In this document: positions 1 to 10,182 of the stretch, piece by piece
Layout of the letters: each line of letters opens with the position of its first letter
Position numbering within the stretch: position 1 is the first letter of the stretch
From: Symbiodinium natans
Lineage: Eukaryota; Sar; Dinophyceae; Suessiales; Symbiodiniaceae
Direction: 5' to 3'
DNA: 25,000 bases
Assembly: GCA_905221605.1 (NCBI GenBank)
Contig: CAJNDS010000349.1
Location: forward strand, 1-25,000
Position numbers and translations under genes: made by a program
The notes under the pieces: model-generated
What the model saw: only the letters and a program-made list of their open reading frames with translations
The model's database searches: none
Told to the model about the DNA's origin: nothing

Positions 1-1922
1 TACAAATAGAGGCCTCTGAGACGAGCAGATAAGCGAGCAGCGCTTTGAAACATGACAGGGTAGCCCAGCGGGGAGCTTTGCGCGAAAGTCTGAGGATGCG
101 ATCGCTCCAAGGAAGGCATCACCTGTGAGAAGCCCAACTGTGTAGACAGCTGGGGTGATAGTAAAAACTGCTCGGCTCGCAACAGGAGAACTTCTTCTGC
201 CGGATCTCGCAAAGAAGTGCTACTGGTCAGCATGCTGCTCGGTTCCGTCAGAATCTCGCTTTTGGACATACTGCTCCGAAGCTTATTTCTTGAAGCCGAC
301 AACGTGCTCGACGAGGTCTTGGTGTCTGTCCGAGCCGTTTTGGCGGCATCTTTAAGCCTGGAGAGCTCCGGGATTGCCTGTGTTGCCTGCGTCAAAATTT
401 GAAGGCACATCGCACACACCTGCTCTGCAGTGTACTGGTTCACGAACTCGTTTAGCTGCATCAAGTTGCCGTCGAGCAACAGACGTTGCAGCGTACTAAT
501 CGGATGCGTCTTTCTGAGGATGTGCACGCCGATGCTTGAGATGATCATGAAGGACGGTGCAGGCACCAACTGCTGCTTTGCAAGCTCGCTGAGGTGGACA
601 ACTGGTAGCACCAAGCCGTTTGCTCTGGAAAACAATTGCTCGACTGGCTTCGAAACTGGCCGTGGTAGCAGGGCAAGTCCCAGAATCTCAGCCACTGCCG
701 TGCCACTTCGATGTAGGTGAATGGTGTCCACATGCTCTGCCAGGCTTGCATGTTGCAGCCATGGAGAATGATTGCGGCCTTGCCGCTGTGCAACCATGCG
801 CAGGTCGGTGCTCAGAGCAATCACCACGTCAACAGTTTCTGGAGTCTCCGTCAGTGCAGGGCTTTGCCCTGCAGAAAAGGAACCTGATGAAGAGTCGCAT
901 CCAGAGACTTGACAGTGCACCAGCGTTACGCCATCTTCCCACAACGCGTCCTTCACTCGTAAGCTTCTGGGGGCAAGCGCATCCAAAAATCGCACGTGGT
1001 GCACTGAAATGGATGTGATTTGGCTCCCTCGGGCTTGGCCTGGATTGCCCTGTGAATTTGCATCTGCTGAGCCTGCTGAGCCTGCCGTCTGCATGGTGGA
1101 GGAGGTGCCTGAGGCGGCTGAGGCGCCTGAGGCGCCTCGAAATGCACCACGCAGAAAGATGCGAGTACCATCTTCGGCAATCGCACAAGCAACAATGCTG
1201 CCACCCTGAGTCTTCTCCACTGGCCACACCTTTACCAGTCTCGGTGGATATGATGCAAGACCTGTGGCAGCTGCCACGGCACCAAACGGATTGATCCCTC
1301 TGGCGTTGGCGGCCAGCAAACCGGGAAAAAGTCGAGCCTTGATCCGACCGACTTCTGCGGCGAGAGTCGATTGCGAAATTGAGCACAGCTGTACAACAGG
1401 CTTCTCCTCTAAACGTCCAGAAGAATTCCTGTAGCTCGGAGGCACATGGAAAATAGAAATGTTCGACAGCGAAGACAAAGCAATGAGAAGTCCTCTCGAA
1501 GTCTCTGTGGCAAGTTGAACAACCGCCTCTGAATGCCCAAATATGGTAACGCAAATGCGTTGCAAAACGGCTGGCAACTGAGACTGCAAGTTCCAGCTAA
1601 CTGCAACTTTCCTGCATTTTCTTGGCCTGCGCAGCCAAGTGGACTCATGTTCTGAATACTGAAGTTCATGTATGCAGCCATCATTTCCCCCCAAAAAGAT
1701 GCGACCGCTGGCGGGATCGACCGCTAAGGCGGTTGTCAGTATGTCATCGCTTGCCACAGCATACTGCGTACGCATGGGTGGCCATAAGCGGTCACTTCCC
1801 GGAGCAAATCGCAGAGCATGTAGTGACACCTCCAACGGTGTCGCCAGGATCAGGAAGTAGTCGGCCTCACTCACGAAATCTTTAGGGCGCGCAACGGCTG
1901 CCGCAATAACTTGCTGCGAGAC
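1..1922 (-). CDS. NUP155: Nucleoporin Nup155/Nup170 family, large exon 2 (3' part off the window)
   Basis: Scaffold nucleoporin of the inner ring of the nuclear pore. One frame stays open for 640 codons from 1922 to the left edge. Family landmarks, numbered from the exon-1 Met: FLILATPLEVSL at about 130, GRIFLGGNDGCIHEL at about 179-193 (the propeller 'GRIFLAGKDGCLYEV' signature), VPAPSFMIISSIGVHILRK at about 560-575, then HPISTLQRLLL and EQVCAMCLQIL, which start the alpha-solenoid. These are the Nup133/Nup155-like N-terminal propeller followed by the beginning of the helical C-terminal domain. Relative to the family there is a low-complexity Gly/Ala/Ser/Gln insertion at about 1030-1145. The acceptor is CTCAG before GTC TCG. 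The family is usually about 1,300-1,400 residues, so roughly half is missing beyond position 1. Identification is from remembered family motifs. Confidence 0.9.
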
Positions 1923-2787
1923 CTGAGCGAAGTCAACCGGTGTCATGGACAAAAAGAACGAGCTTCTCTTCTGGGAATTTTGCTGGTTTTGCTTTCTGGC
2001 TCTGCAGCAGCCCTTGAGCGCAGATTGCATCCATACATGTGCGTACCTAGAAGGAAGGTGGTTGCGAGGCTTAGTGTCGTTGAGAACTGGGTGGGGTGGG
2101 GGGGGGGTGTTGCGAAAGAGCTGGGGCCTTGCACCATGCCTCTCTGAGCCCCTCTCCACCCCTACAGTCTGAGTCAGCTTTCGGATCTTTGAACTCTCTG
2201 ACGTCCGGCACGAAAACACACCAATCTTGATCGCCTTCCCCACCCCATGATCTATCTTGCCTTTCATCCCCGACCCTCCAAGGAAGACTTAACACCCATG
2301 CCCTCTGCTCCCCACCCTCCCCCTTGTTCCCCGTCCTCCCTAACCTCCAAGCCGACAATTCCTCCTCACAACAGTCCTTTCTAAGTTGTTTGAGCAGCTT
2401 ATGATACTTCTGAATGTCGCAGTTCAAAGCTCGACTTAACTAGGACTAGGACCAGTGCTTGATCCATATGCGCATCTTCAATTGTTTTGGTGACATCGGA
2501 GGTGCCCGTTTATAGTGATAGGCACCACATGAAGGTGCATGGAAGCGGCTCCCTATGCTGTTGCAACCCGTCCAAGAAGCGTTTTTCCTGCGCCAAGGAC
2601 GTTTGATTTTTCAACAACATGAAAACCTCGCCTTTCATAGGGTCATGGTCCCTGCCTTTCAGAGTCCCATAGCAAGTGCACCGCTATTAAGGCAGGGACT
2701 CAACCTCTGACACCCAATTCAGCCTTCACTGGGTAAATCTGGACATGTAACAACTGGATACAACTGGCAAACACCCAGGGATCCGAC
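1923..2787 (-). other. Intron of the Nup155-like gene
   Basis: This 865-nt intron lies between the two Nup155 exons, donor GT (GTCGGA) and acceptor CTCAG. It holds a G-run at about 2092-2107 and a pyrimidine-rich, CCC/TCC-rich stretch at about 2150-2350 (plus strand). Open frames here on either strand have low-complexity Pro/Gly composition and no family resemblance. Confidence 0.75.
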
Positions 2788-3105
2788 ACCTGTGTACTCG
2801 GTCATCTCTTGCATGCCAGGGTCAGCATACTTCCATAGCACGATCCGCGAGTCAAAGGAGCGCCAAAACCTTTGAATGTCTGGAAGCACGCCCTGTCGGG
2901 TAAAGGGCTCGGAACCGAATGGCAATCCCTTGCCAGTAATGTCCGCAGTGAACTGAGGGCAACTGCCATCATAGTCTGCGCTGCCCACCCCGGACGCACA
3001 CGACTCTTCCAGCGATAGGAAATGATCATCTTGAGCAAGGGCTTCTCCGACTAACCTTCCAGGAAGCAATAGGTGCTGCCGAAGCTCTGCCACTCCATCA
3101 TCCAT
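2788..3105 (-). CDS. NUP155: Nucleoporin Nup155/Nup170 family, exon 1 (N-terminus)
   Basis: This exon has 106 codons. The segment GVLPDIQRFWRSFDSRIVLW matches the diagnostic N-terminal 'G.FPEI.RAW..IDN...LW.YE' of Nup155, and ALAQDDHFLSL matches the preceding acidic helix ('..EDxRxPDL'). Ending the exon after ACA GGT (donor GTCGGA) and joining it in phase 0 to GTC TCG at 1922 gives the peptide EYTGVSQQV. This lines up with the family's 'YFDGLSETI' with no gap, which supports the exact junction. The Met at 3105 is the first ATG after an in-frame TGA near 3163; about 19 further codons are open before it, so an upstream leader or a slightly longer N-terminus is possible. Confidence 0.85.
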
Positions 3106-3697
3106 GACTGCACCCTCAGGCCCGCTACTCCACAGATGTTTGTGACACCATTGGCCTAAGTTTCTTCATCCCTCTTCAAGAAGGGCTACGGAAGAGGAGT
3201 CACGTGCTTCAAACTTTCAAGTTTGACTCCTAGGCCGTTGTGGCATCATCGCTAGACTTGTCGGCTGCCACAAGTGCGGTCACAGCGAGAACTGTTTTAA
3301 CGCATCGGCATCACTTCGGCACAATGGCTGAGCCTTGGGCTGTCCTGCCGTTCCATACTGCTATTCAGGCCGTGTCTGGCAAATTCGTTCTAGCACAAAC
3401 TGTCCTACTTTGGGACCCGCTTTTGTGAACCCAGCTTGTGGATCTGCATGTGAGAGCCACCAATCACTGGGCAAGTGCCACGCTTCCTGTCAACAAGTGA
3501 ACCGGTTTGGCCTCAGTGATCCGGGCACACACGCACACAACACCAAACCAAAACCAAAACCAAAACCAAAACCAAAACCAAAACCAAGCACACTACATAC
3601 CATGCCGTTCAACGACGTAGAAATCACTGATACGGTACCACCTTCAACCACGGCACAGGCGAGGAGCCAGGCACTCAAGTTACTGGTGTGGATTCGT
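3106..3697. other. Intergenic stretch upstream of the Nup155-like gene
   Basis: No convincing coding sequence was seen on either strand. Apart from a hexanucleotide microsatellite near 3545 the stretch is unremarkable. It should contain the 5' untranslated region and any trans-splice acceptor of the Nup155-like gene, but none stands out. Confidence 0.4.
3542..3587. repeat. (CCAAAA)n microsatellite
   Basis: About seven near-perfect CCAAAA units, preceded by an ACAC-rich stretch at 3526-3541. The minus strand reads GGTTTT, which superficially resembles a G-rich telomere-like repeat, but it is a simple hexanucleotide tract. Confidence 0.9.
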
Positions 3698-3913
3698 CTA
3701 CTTCTGGCATGTCACACAGCACCCTGTGAGCCCTCTATAGTAGCGGCACTGAGGCCACGTCTCGGTGGACGAGGAGCTCTGCAAAACTTTGACGGCTCGG
3801 ATAGCATTCATCATGGACACGATCTCCTACAAGAGTCTTGTGCAAGTGTGTGCATTTGTGTCGAGACCTTGCATCATGCGGTCAACGGCGCCTTGGGAGA
3901 CGCATGCTTTCTT
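3698..3913 (-). pseudogene. Possible helical coding segment interrupted by an in-frame TAG
   Basis: One minus frame is open for 28 codons (ending LDTNAHTCTRLL), meets TAG at 3827-3829, then continues for 42 codons beginning EIVSMMNAIRAVKVLQ. Both sides have amphipathic-helix composition and would read as one helix if the TAG were sense. The TAG could also be the last bases of a 3' splice site (CTTGTAG before GAG). Not identified. It might be a decayed gene or exons of a gene between the Nup155-like and coiled-coil genes. Confidence 0.3.
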
Positions 3914-4068
3914 TCAGCCAAGTCTGCCACATGCGCTACGCCTTGTGCAAGTGGATTGGCATGATTGGCATTCCGTGCATCGGCTACAGCCAGGCTTACA
4001 CAACACGCATCTCATAGGGCCCCCTGCACAACCGCAACTGTAGCGAGAAGCTTCGGCATAAAGCCTAC

Positions 4069-4269
4069 TGGGATCAAAGTTTCAAGTCCACTCTTTAGCA
4101 GTTTCAACAACTCTCTGAGAAATATCACTACGGCCTCGAGCATGGCCTCGGGGTTTCCCTGGATACCATTGACTTCTGTGATGAGCATCCTGACAGGCTC
4201 GTCGGCGCAGTCATGCGCAGTCCAACGCACAAGCGCCCTCAATGAAACACGCGTGGGCCCATGGCTGTC
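4069..4269 (-). CDS. Candidate exon, unidentified helical protein
   Basis: The frame opens at a plausible acceptor (CCTAG before GAC at 4269) and runs as a protein-like sequence with strong helices, for example NPEAMLEAVVIFLRELLKLL, to a possible donor GTAGGC after CCA at 4069. Without splicing it stays open to a TGA at 4012. Amino-acid composition and hydrophobic periodicity argue for real coding. The family was not recognised. It may belong with the 3698-3913 segment or be a downstream exon of the coiled-coil gene. Confidence 0.4.
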
Positions 4270-4644
4270 CTAGGACGAATTAGTGTGGAGCAACCCGCCG
4301 CGCGCTGCTGCGAGTTGTACTTCGCCACGGACCCCTCCGCATTCGAGGATGAACAGAAGATCTCTCGAATGCATTGCGGGGCGCATTGCCCTGGATCAAT
4401 TGTCTCACGGAGAGAGAATTGTGCTCTCAAGCAAGGGTAGGCCTGCGGGTGAATGGCAACAACAGCCAGACCTGAGATTCGGGGCTTTGTGTCTTCGCTC
4501 TTCAAACTCAATGAATGACTCCAAAGTTGCACAACAGAATCCACCTTAAGCTAAATATAACGGACCTTCTGCACTAGGCGATGCAAACGAGCTAATGCTG
4601 GAAGATCGCCTAAGAAGTTAGCTGTCCAGCTTTCTGTGAGAAAC

Positions 4645-5193
4645 CTACTGCCACTTGCTATATGGTTTGACGCCATACCAACTTGAAGCATCGTGTATTG
4701 ACCCATCCCACTGACCACCTATGCTATGCGCACAGAGCCGGAGGGGCACATACCGGCAGATGCACGTAAGGGAAAAGAGACCGTGCAGTCGCTTCTGAGG
4801 CACCGGCCAGTCTGCACATCTGGGTGGAGACGGACCGTCAGGCCTAGGCCCTCCAAGCCTGCCGCGATGGCGGCTGTAGAATGTCGGACATGCTGATAGC
4901 TTGCAACCGAAACCTTTCTGCAACTTTGCAGTGAAGCTCGGGCTTTGCGGACCTGCTTGGGTCTCTGCAGTAGTGCAAAGATCATCTAACACAGCAGCTT
5001 GATTTGCTGTTTCTTTCGGCATTGCATCGCCTGGGCTGTGTCGTACTGCTTCTGATGTTGAGCCACTGCTGCCATGGCCTCCTGCCTGTGCAACAATGGC
5101 GTTGTGGGAATGCAGGCTCTGCTCAGGCAGTGACTCATCATACTCATCGTGTTCCACTTCATTATCTTCATTGGAAACGCATGGCTCTGAACT
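4645..5193 (-). CDS. C-terminal exon of the coiled-coil repeat gene
   Basis: Downstream of the array the repeat frame degenerates, while another frame becomes coding-like and acidic (NEDNEVEHDEYDESLPEQS). A T-rich tract at about 5203-5226 followed by GTGAG before AGT gives an acceptor at 5193, in phase 0 with the GC donor at 5306, for a 113-nt intron. The frame then runs to TAG at 4645-4647. The last ~80 codons are less convincing; a further donor (GTTTCG near 4913) could remove them. Confidence 0.5.
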   Translation of the reverse strand, partial: SSEPCVSNEDNEVEHDEYDESLPEQSLHSHNAIVAQAGGHGSSGSTSEAVRHSPGDAMPKETANQAAVLDDLCTTAETQAGPQSPSFTAKLQKGFGCKLSACPTFYSRHRGRLGGPRPDGPSPPRCADWPVPQKRLHGLFSLTCICRYVPLRLCAHSIGGQWDGSIHDASSWYGVKPYSKWQ

Positions 5194-8100
5194 CTCACGG
5201 TCGAAACCGGAAAAGAACCCAAAAAAATGCCAAACCGATGACTCCCGATGTCCAGAATGTCGTGGGGACCATGTAGACAGTCAAAACAGCGGAGGCAAGC
5301 AAAAGCCTCTGCTTCAGCAGCTTCCTTGCCCAGTCGTTCCTCAGTCTCCTTCGCTAGCCGCTCCCCTTCAGCTTCCATGGCCAATCGTTCCTCATCTGCC
5401 TTCCTGGCTTCCTCAGCTAATCGCTCCTCTTCCGCTTTCGTAGCCGCCTCTGCTTCGGCAGCTTCCTTGGCCAGTCGTTCCTCGGTCTCCTTCGCTAGCC
5501 GCTCCTCTTCAACCTTCTTCGCTGCCTCTGCTGCAGCAGCTTCCATGGCCAATCGTTCCTCCTCTGCCTTCCTGGCTTCCTCAGCTAGTCGCTCCTCTTC
5601 CGCTTTCTTGGCCGCCTCTGCTTCGGCAGCTTCCTTGGCCAGTCGTTCCTCGGTCTCCTTCGCTAGCCGCTCCTCTTCAACCTTCTTAGCTGCCTCTGCT
5701 GCAGCAGCTTCCATGGCCAATCGTTCCTCCTCTGCCTTCCTGGCTTCCTCAGCTAATCGCTCCTCTTCCGCTTTCTTGGCCGCCACTGCTTCGGCAGCTT
5801 CCTTGGCCAGTCGTTCCTCAGTTTCTTTCGCTAGCCGCTCCTCTTCAACCTTCTTAGCTGCCTCTGCTGCAGCAGCTTCCATGGCCAGTCGTTCCTCCTC
5901 TGCCTTCCTGGCTTCCTCAGTTAATCGCTCCTCTTCCGCTTTCTTGGCCGCCTCTGCTTCGGCAGCTTCCTTGGCCAGTCGTTCCTCGGTCTCCTTCGCT
6001 AGCCGCTCCTCTTCAACCTTCTTAGCTGCCTCTGCTGCAGCAGCTTCCATGGCCGCTTTCTTGGCCGCCTCTGCTTCGGCAGCTTCCTTGGCCAGTCGTT
6101 CCTCAGTCTCCTTCGCTAGCCGCTCCTCTTCAACCTTCTTAGCTGCCTCTGCTGCGGCAGCTTCCATGGCCAATCGTTCCTCCTCTGCCTTCCTGGCTTC
6201 CTCAGCTATTCGCTCCTCTTCCGCTTTCTTGGCCGCCTCTGCTTCGGCAGCTTCCTTGGCCAGTCGTTCCTCAGTCTCCTTCGCTAGCCGCTCCTCTTCA
6301 ACCTTCTTAGCTGCCTCTGCTGCAGCAGCTTCCATGGCCAATCGTTCCTCCTCTGCCTTCCTGGCTTCCTCAGCTAATCGCTCCTCTTCCGCTTGCTTGG
6401 CCGCCTCTGCTTCGGCAGCTTCCTTGGCCAGTCGTTCCTCGGTCTCCTTCGCTAGCCGCTCCTCTTCAACCTTCTTCGCTGCCTCTGCTGCAGCAGCTTC
6501 CATGGCCAATCGTTCCTCCTCTGCCTTCCTGGCTTCCTCAGCTAGTCGCTCCTCTTCCGCTTTCTTGGCCGCCTCTGCTTCGGCAGCTTCCTTGGCCAGT
6601 CGTTCCTCGGTCTCCTTCGCTAGCCGCTCCTCTTCAACCTTCTTAGCTGCCTCTGCTGCAGCAGCTTCCATGGCCAATCGTTCCTCCTCTGCCTTCCTGG
6701 CTTCCTCAGCTAATCGCTCCTCTTCCGCTTTCTTGGCCGCCTCTGCTTCGGCAGCTTCCTTGGCCAGTCGTTCCTCAGTCTCCTTCGCTAGCCGCTCCTC
6801 TTCAACCTTCTTCGCTGCCTCTGCTGCAGCAGCTTCCATGGCCAATCGTTCCTCCTCTGCCTTCCTGGCTTCCTCAACTAATCGCTCCTCTTCCGCTTTC
6901 TTGGCCGCCTCTGCTTCGGCAGCTTCCTTGGCCAGTCGTTCCTCAGTCTCCTTCGCTAGCCGCTCCTCTTCAACCTTCTGAGCTGCCTCTGCTGCGGCAG
7001 CTTCCATGGCCAATCGTTCCTCCTCTGCCTTCCTGGCTTCCTCAGCTAATCGCTCCTCTTCCGCTTGCTTGGCCGCCTCTGCTTCGGCAGCTTCCTTGGC
7101 CAGTCGTTCCTCAGTCTCCTTCGCTAGCCGCTTCTCTTCAACCTTCTTAGCTGCCTCTGCTGCAGCAGCTTCCATGGCCAATCTTTCCTCATCTGCCTTC
7201 CTTGCTTCCTCAGCTAATCGCTCCTCTTCCGCTTTCTTGGCCGCCTCTGCTTCGGCAGCTTCCTTGGCCAGTCGTTCCTCAGTCTCCTTCGCTAGCCGCT
7301 CCTCTTCAACCTTCTTAGCTGCCTCTGCTGCAACAGCTTCCATGGCCAATCGTTCCTCCTCTGCCTTCCTGGCTTCCTCAGCTAATCGCTCCTCTTCCGC
7401 TTTCTTGGCCGCCTCTGCTTCGGCAGCTTCCTTGGCCAGTCGTTCCTCAGTCTCCTTCGCTAGCCGCTCCTCTTCAACCTTCTTAGCTGCCTCTGCTGCG
7501 GCAGCTTCCATGGCCAATCTTTCCTCCTCTGCCTTCATGGCTTCCTCAGCTATTCGCTCCTCTTCCGCTTTCTTGGCCGCCTCTGCTTCGGCAGCTTCCT
7601 TCGCCAGTCGTTCCTGAGTCTCCTTCACTAGCCGCGCCTCTTCAACCTTCCTAGCTGCCTCTGCTGCAGCAGCTTCCATGGCCAATCGTTCCTCCTCTGC
7701 CTTCCTGGCTTCCTCAGCTATTCGCTCCTCTTCCGCTTTCTTAGCCGCCTCTGCTTCGGCAGCTTCCTTGGCCAGTCGTTCCTCAGTCTCCTTCGCTAGC
7801 CGCTCCTCTTCAACCTTCTTAGCTGCCTCTGCTGCAGCAGCTTCCATGGCCAATCGTTCCTCCTCTGCCTTCCTGGCTTCCTCAGCTAATCGCTCCTCTT
7901 CCGCTTTCTTGGCCGCCTCTGCTTCGGCAGCTTCCTTGGCCAGTCGTTCCTCAGTCTCCTTCGCTAGCCGCTCCTCTTCAACCTTCCTAGCTGCCTCTGC
8001 TGCAGCAGCTTCCATGGCCAATCGTTCCTCCTCTGCCTTCCTGGCTTCCTCAGCTAATCGCTCCTCTTCCGCTTTCTTGGCCGCCACTGCTTCGGCAGCT

Positions 8101-10182
8101 TCCTTGGCCAGTCGTTCCTCAGTCTCCTTCGCTAGCCGCTCTTCTTCAACCTTCTTAGCTGCCTCTGCTGCAGCAGCTTCCATGGCCAGTCGTTCCTCCT
8201 CTGCCTTCCTGGCTTCCTCAGCTATTCGCTCCTCTTCCGCTTTCTTGGCCGCCTCTGCTTCGGCAGCTTCCTTGGCCAATCGTTCTTCAGTCTCCCTCGC
8301 TAGCCGTTCCTCTTCAACCTTCTTAGCTGCCTCTGCTGCAGCAGCTTCCATGGCCAATCGTTCCTCATCTGCCTTCCTGGCTTCCTCAGCTATTCGCTCC
8401 TCTTCCGCTTTCTTGGCCGCCTCTGCTTCGGCAGCTTCCTTGGCCAGCCGTTCCTCAGTCTCCTTCGCTAGCCGCTCCTCTTCAACCTTCCTAGCTGCCT
8501 CTGCTGCAGCAGCTTCCATGGCCAGTCGTTCCTCCTCTGCCTTCCTGGCTTCCTCAGCTAATCGCTCCTTTTCCGCTTGCTTGGCCGCCTCTGCTTCGGC
8601 AGCTTCCTTGGCCAGTCGTTCCTCGGTCTCCTTCGCTAGCCGCTCCTCTTCAACCTTCTTAGCTGCCTCTGCTGCAGCAGCTTCCATGGCCAATCGTTCC
8701 TCCTCTGCCTTCCTGGCTTCCTCAGCTAATCGCTCCTCTTCCGCTCTCTTGGCCGCCTCTGCTTCGGCAGCTTCCTTGGCCAGCCGTTCCTCAGTCTCCT
8801 TCGCTAGCCGCGCCTCTTCAACCTTCCTAGCTGCCTCTGCTGCAGCAGCTTCCATGGCCAGTCGTTCCTCCTCTGCCTTCCTGGCTTCCTCAGCGAATCG
8901 CTCCTTTTCCGCTTGCTTGGCCGCCTCTGCTTCGGCAGCTTCCTTGGCCAGTCGTTCCTCGGTCTCCTTCGCTAGCCGCTCCTCTTCAACCTTCTTAGCT
9001 GCCTCTGCTGCAGCAGCTTCCATGGCCAATCGTTCCTCCTCTGCCTTCCTGGCTTCTTCAGCTAATCGCTCCTCTTCCGCTTTCTTAGCCGCCTCTGCTT
9101 CGGCAGCTTCCTTGGCCAGTCGTTCCTCAGTCTCCTTCGCTAGCCGCTCCTCTTCAACCTTCTGAGCTATTGTTCCCCTTACTTTCCCCGAGAAGCTAAC
9201 CTCACGAACCACTGGGCCAACCATCCCTGTGCATGAAGGTCTTACAAAAGACACCGTGAATCTAGGTGTTGTCATGCCTCCTCCCTCACACCGCAACATC
9301 AGGCACAGGATATTGTAAATTACAGTTTGGACCACCAGTCCCCGCTCGTTGCAATAAGAGAAAGTGGATTCTAGCCGCGTCCCAAAGCGCCTTTTCAGCA
9401 GTCTTTACTTCACAGACTTCCTGCACCTCTTTCGCTTCAACGTGTTTGGACACGACTTCCTGGGCAAGTTGCGCATGTTGCGCTTCACCCACTGCCAGTG
9501 CGACTTTAACTTTGTCATGCGTTGCCACTTCCAACTCCGATGCTATCTACCCGACAGGAAGCGAGACATGGCACCTGCGGGTAGGAAGTCTGCATGCAGC
9601 TATGCCAGCTATGCAAGTCTTATGAGTTGCACAGTGCAACTAAGGTGCCAGGCTTGCGGTAGTCATGGTCAGCGTTTGACTTCCCTCTTTCATTATGCGC
9701 CCGCTTCCAGCTGCCGGGTCTTGCGACAATTCTGCCAGTGGCACATCTTCCACAGGATCCGCCAAACTCTTTCCTGGAAAAACTCTTTCGCCTCTTTCGC
9801 TGGATCGAGTCAGTGCTGCAAAAGCTTCGACCGCTGCGCGCTGTTCTTCAATGTGCGCAGTGATGTCAGCCGGGTCTGTCGTATCAGTGGCGGAGTCCGC
9901 ACTCATGTCCCAGGGGCTTAAGATACAACCATTCGAGATGCAAGCGACCATGGAGCCTGACAAAGAATGTCTTCTGCTGTCGATAACCTCACTGGGCTCC
10001 ACTTTGCGGGTGTGCTCCAGGCAACCTTGATGTGCGCCCTCAGTTCGAATGGACTGGCATAGTTCAGAAAGAACTTCATGCACAGATTCGGACAATGAGG
10101 AAGCCGGTCTGCCGCCCTCTGTGATCTGCGCCTCGACTTCATCGCCTAGGACGGCCTCGCTTCTCGTGCTCCACGCAGACAT
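4645..10182 (-). CDS. Giant repeat coiled-coil protein (four-exon model, ~1,718 aa)
   Basis: Proposed exons are 10182-9681, 9542-9292, 9161-5307 and 5193-4645. The phases are compatible (1, then 0, then 0) and sum to 1,719 codons including the stop. The predicted introns are short and uniform: 138, 130 and 113 nt. The protein has a non-repetitive acidic N-terminus (~250 residues), about 1,285 residues of 56-residue Glu/Ala/Lys/Arg repeats predicting an uninterrupted alpha-helical coiled coil, and a mixed C-terminus of ~183 residues. No signal peptide or membrane segment is seen. The composition resembles TolA/MAP7/caldesmon-like low-complexity proteins, but that similarity is compositional and does not prove function. 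A cytoskeletal or structural role is an inference. Each splice site was chosen by reading frame and GT/GC..AG, not by transcripts. Confidence 0.65.
5307..9161 (-). repeat. 168-bp coding tandem repeat array (56-aa, eight-heptad unit)
   Basis: This exon consists almost entirely of a unit reading KVEEERLAKETEERLAKEAA, then EAEAAKKAEEERLAEEARKA, then EEERLAMEAAAAEAAK. There are 22 full copies, one copy truncated near 6051, and partial copies at the 3' end near 5310-5400. The unit is 56 residues, exactly eight heptads, so every copy preserves coiled-coil register; the truncated copy keeps the reading frame. Copies differ at only a few positions (K/Q/R, L/I, E/D, A/V), and nucleotide identity is also very high. 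This points to recent amplification or gene conversion. Likely donor at the 3' end is GC (CAGAG before GCTTTT), giving exon end 5307. Confidence 0.9.
9292..9542 (-). CDS. Exon 2 of the coiled-coil repeat gene
   Basis: The segment is helical and coding-like, for example AQEVVSKHVEAKEVQEVCEV. Proposed acceptor GATAG before CATCGG at 9542 and donor GTGTGA at 9291. This frame differs from that of the repeat array, so an intron (9162-9291) or a frameshift must separate them; the acceptor AGCTCAG directly before the first repeat fits an intron. Confidence 0.5.
9681..10182 (-). CDS. Exon 1 of the coiled-coil repeat gene
   Basis: ATG at 10182 (reads MSAWSTRSEAVLG) follows a GTG-led open stretch, so this ATG is the preferred start. 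The 167 codons are acidic and Ser/Thr-rich with helical patches such as HIEEQRAAVEAFAALTR. The proposed donor GTCAAA at 9680 splits a codon after its first base and pairs in phase with the acceptor GATAG at 9543. An unspliced reading stops shortly after, at 9640. Confidence 0.5.

Noticed and set aside
829-1554. 241-codon minus-strand frame
   Set aside because: It overlaps the Nup155-like exon in another frame; the nucleoporin frame is longer, continuous to the edge and matches the family.
2071-2427. 118-codon minus-strand frame
   Set aside because: It lies in the nucleoporin intron, is Gly/Pro/Arg low-complexity and runs through a G-tract.
3542-3587. Telomere repeat
   Set aside because: CCAAAA/TTTTGG is a simple microsatellite and differs from the CCCTAAA tracts elsewhere in the window.
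5248-9165. Plus-strand Ser/Ala-rich proteins across the repeat array
   Set aside because: They are the antisense reading of the coiled-coil repeat; the minus frame has the meaningful heptad pattern and is continuous.
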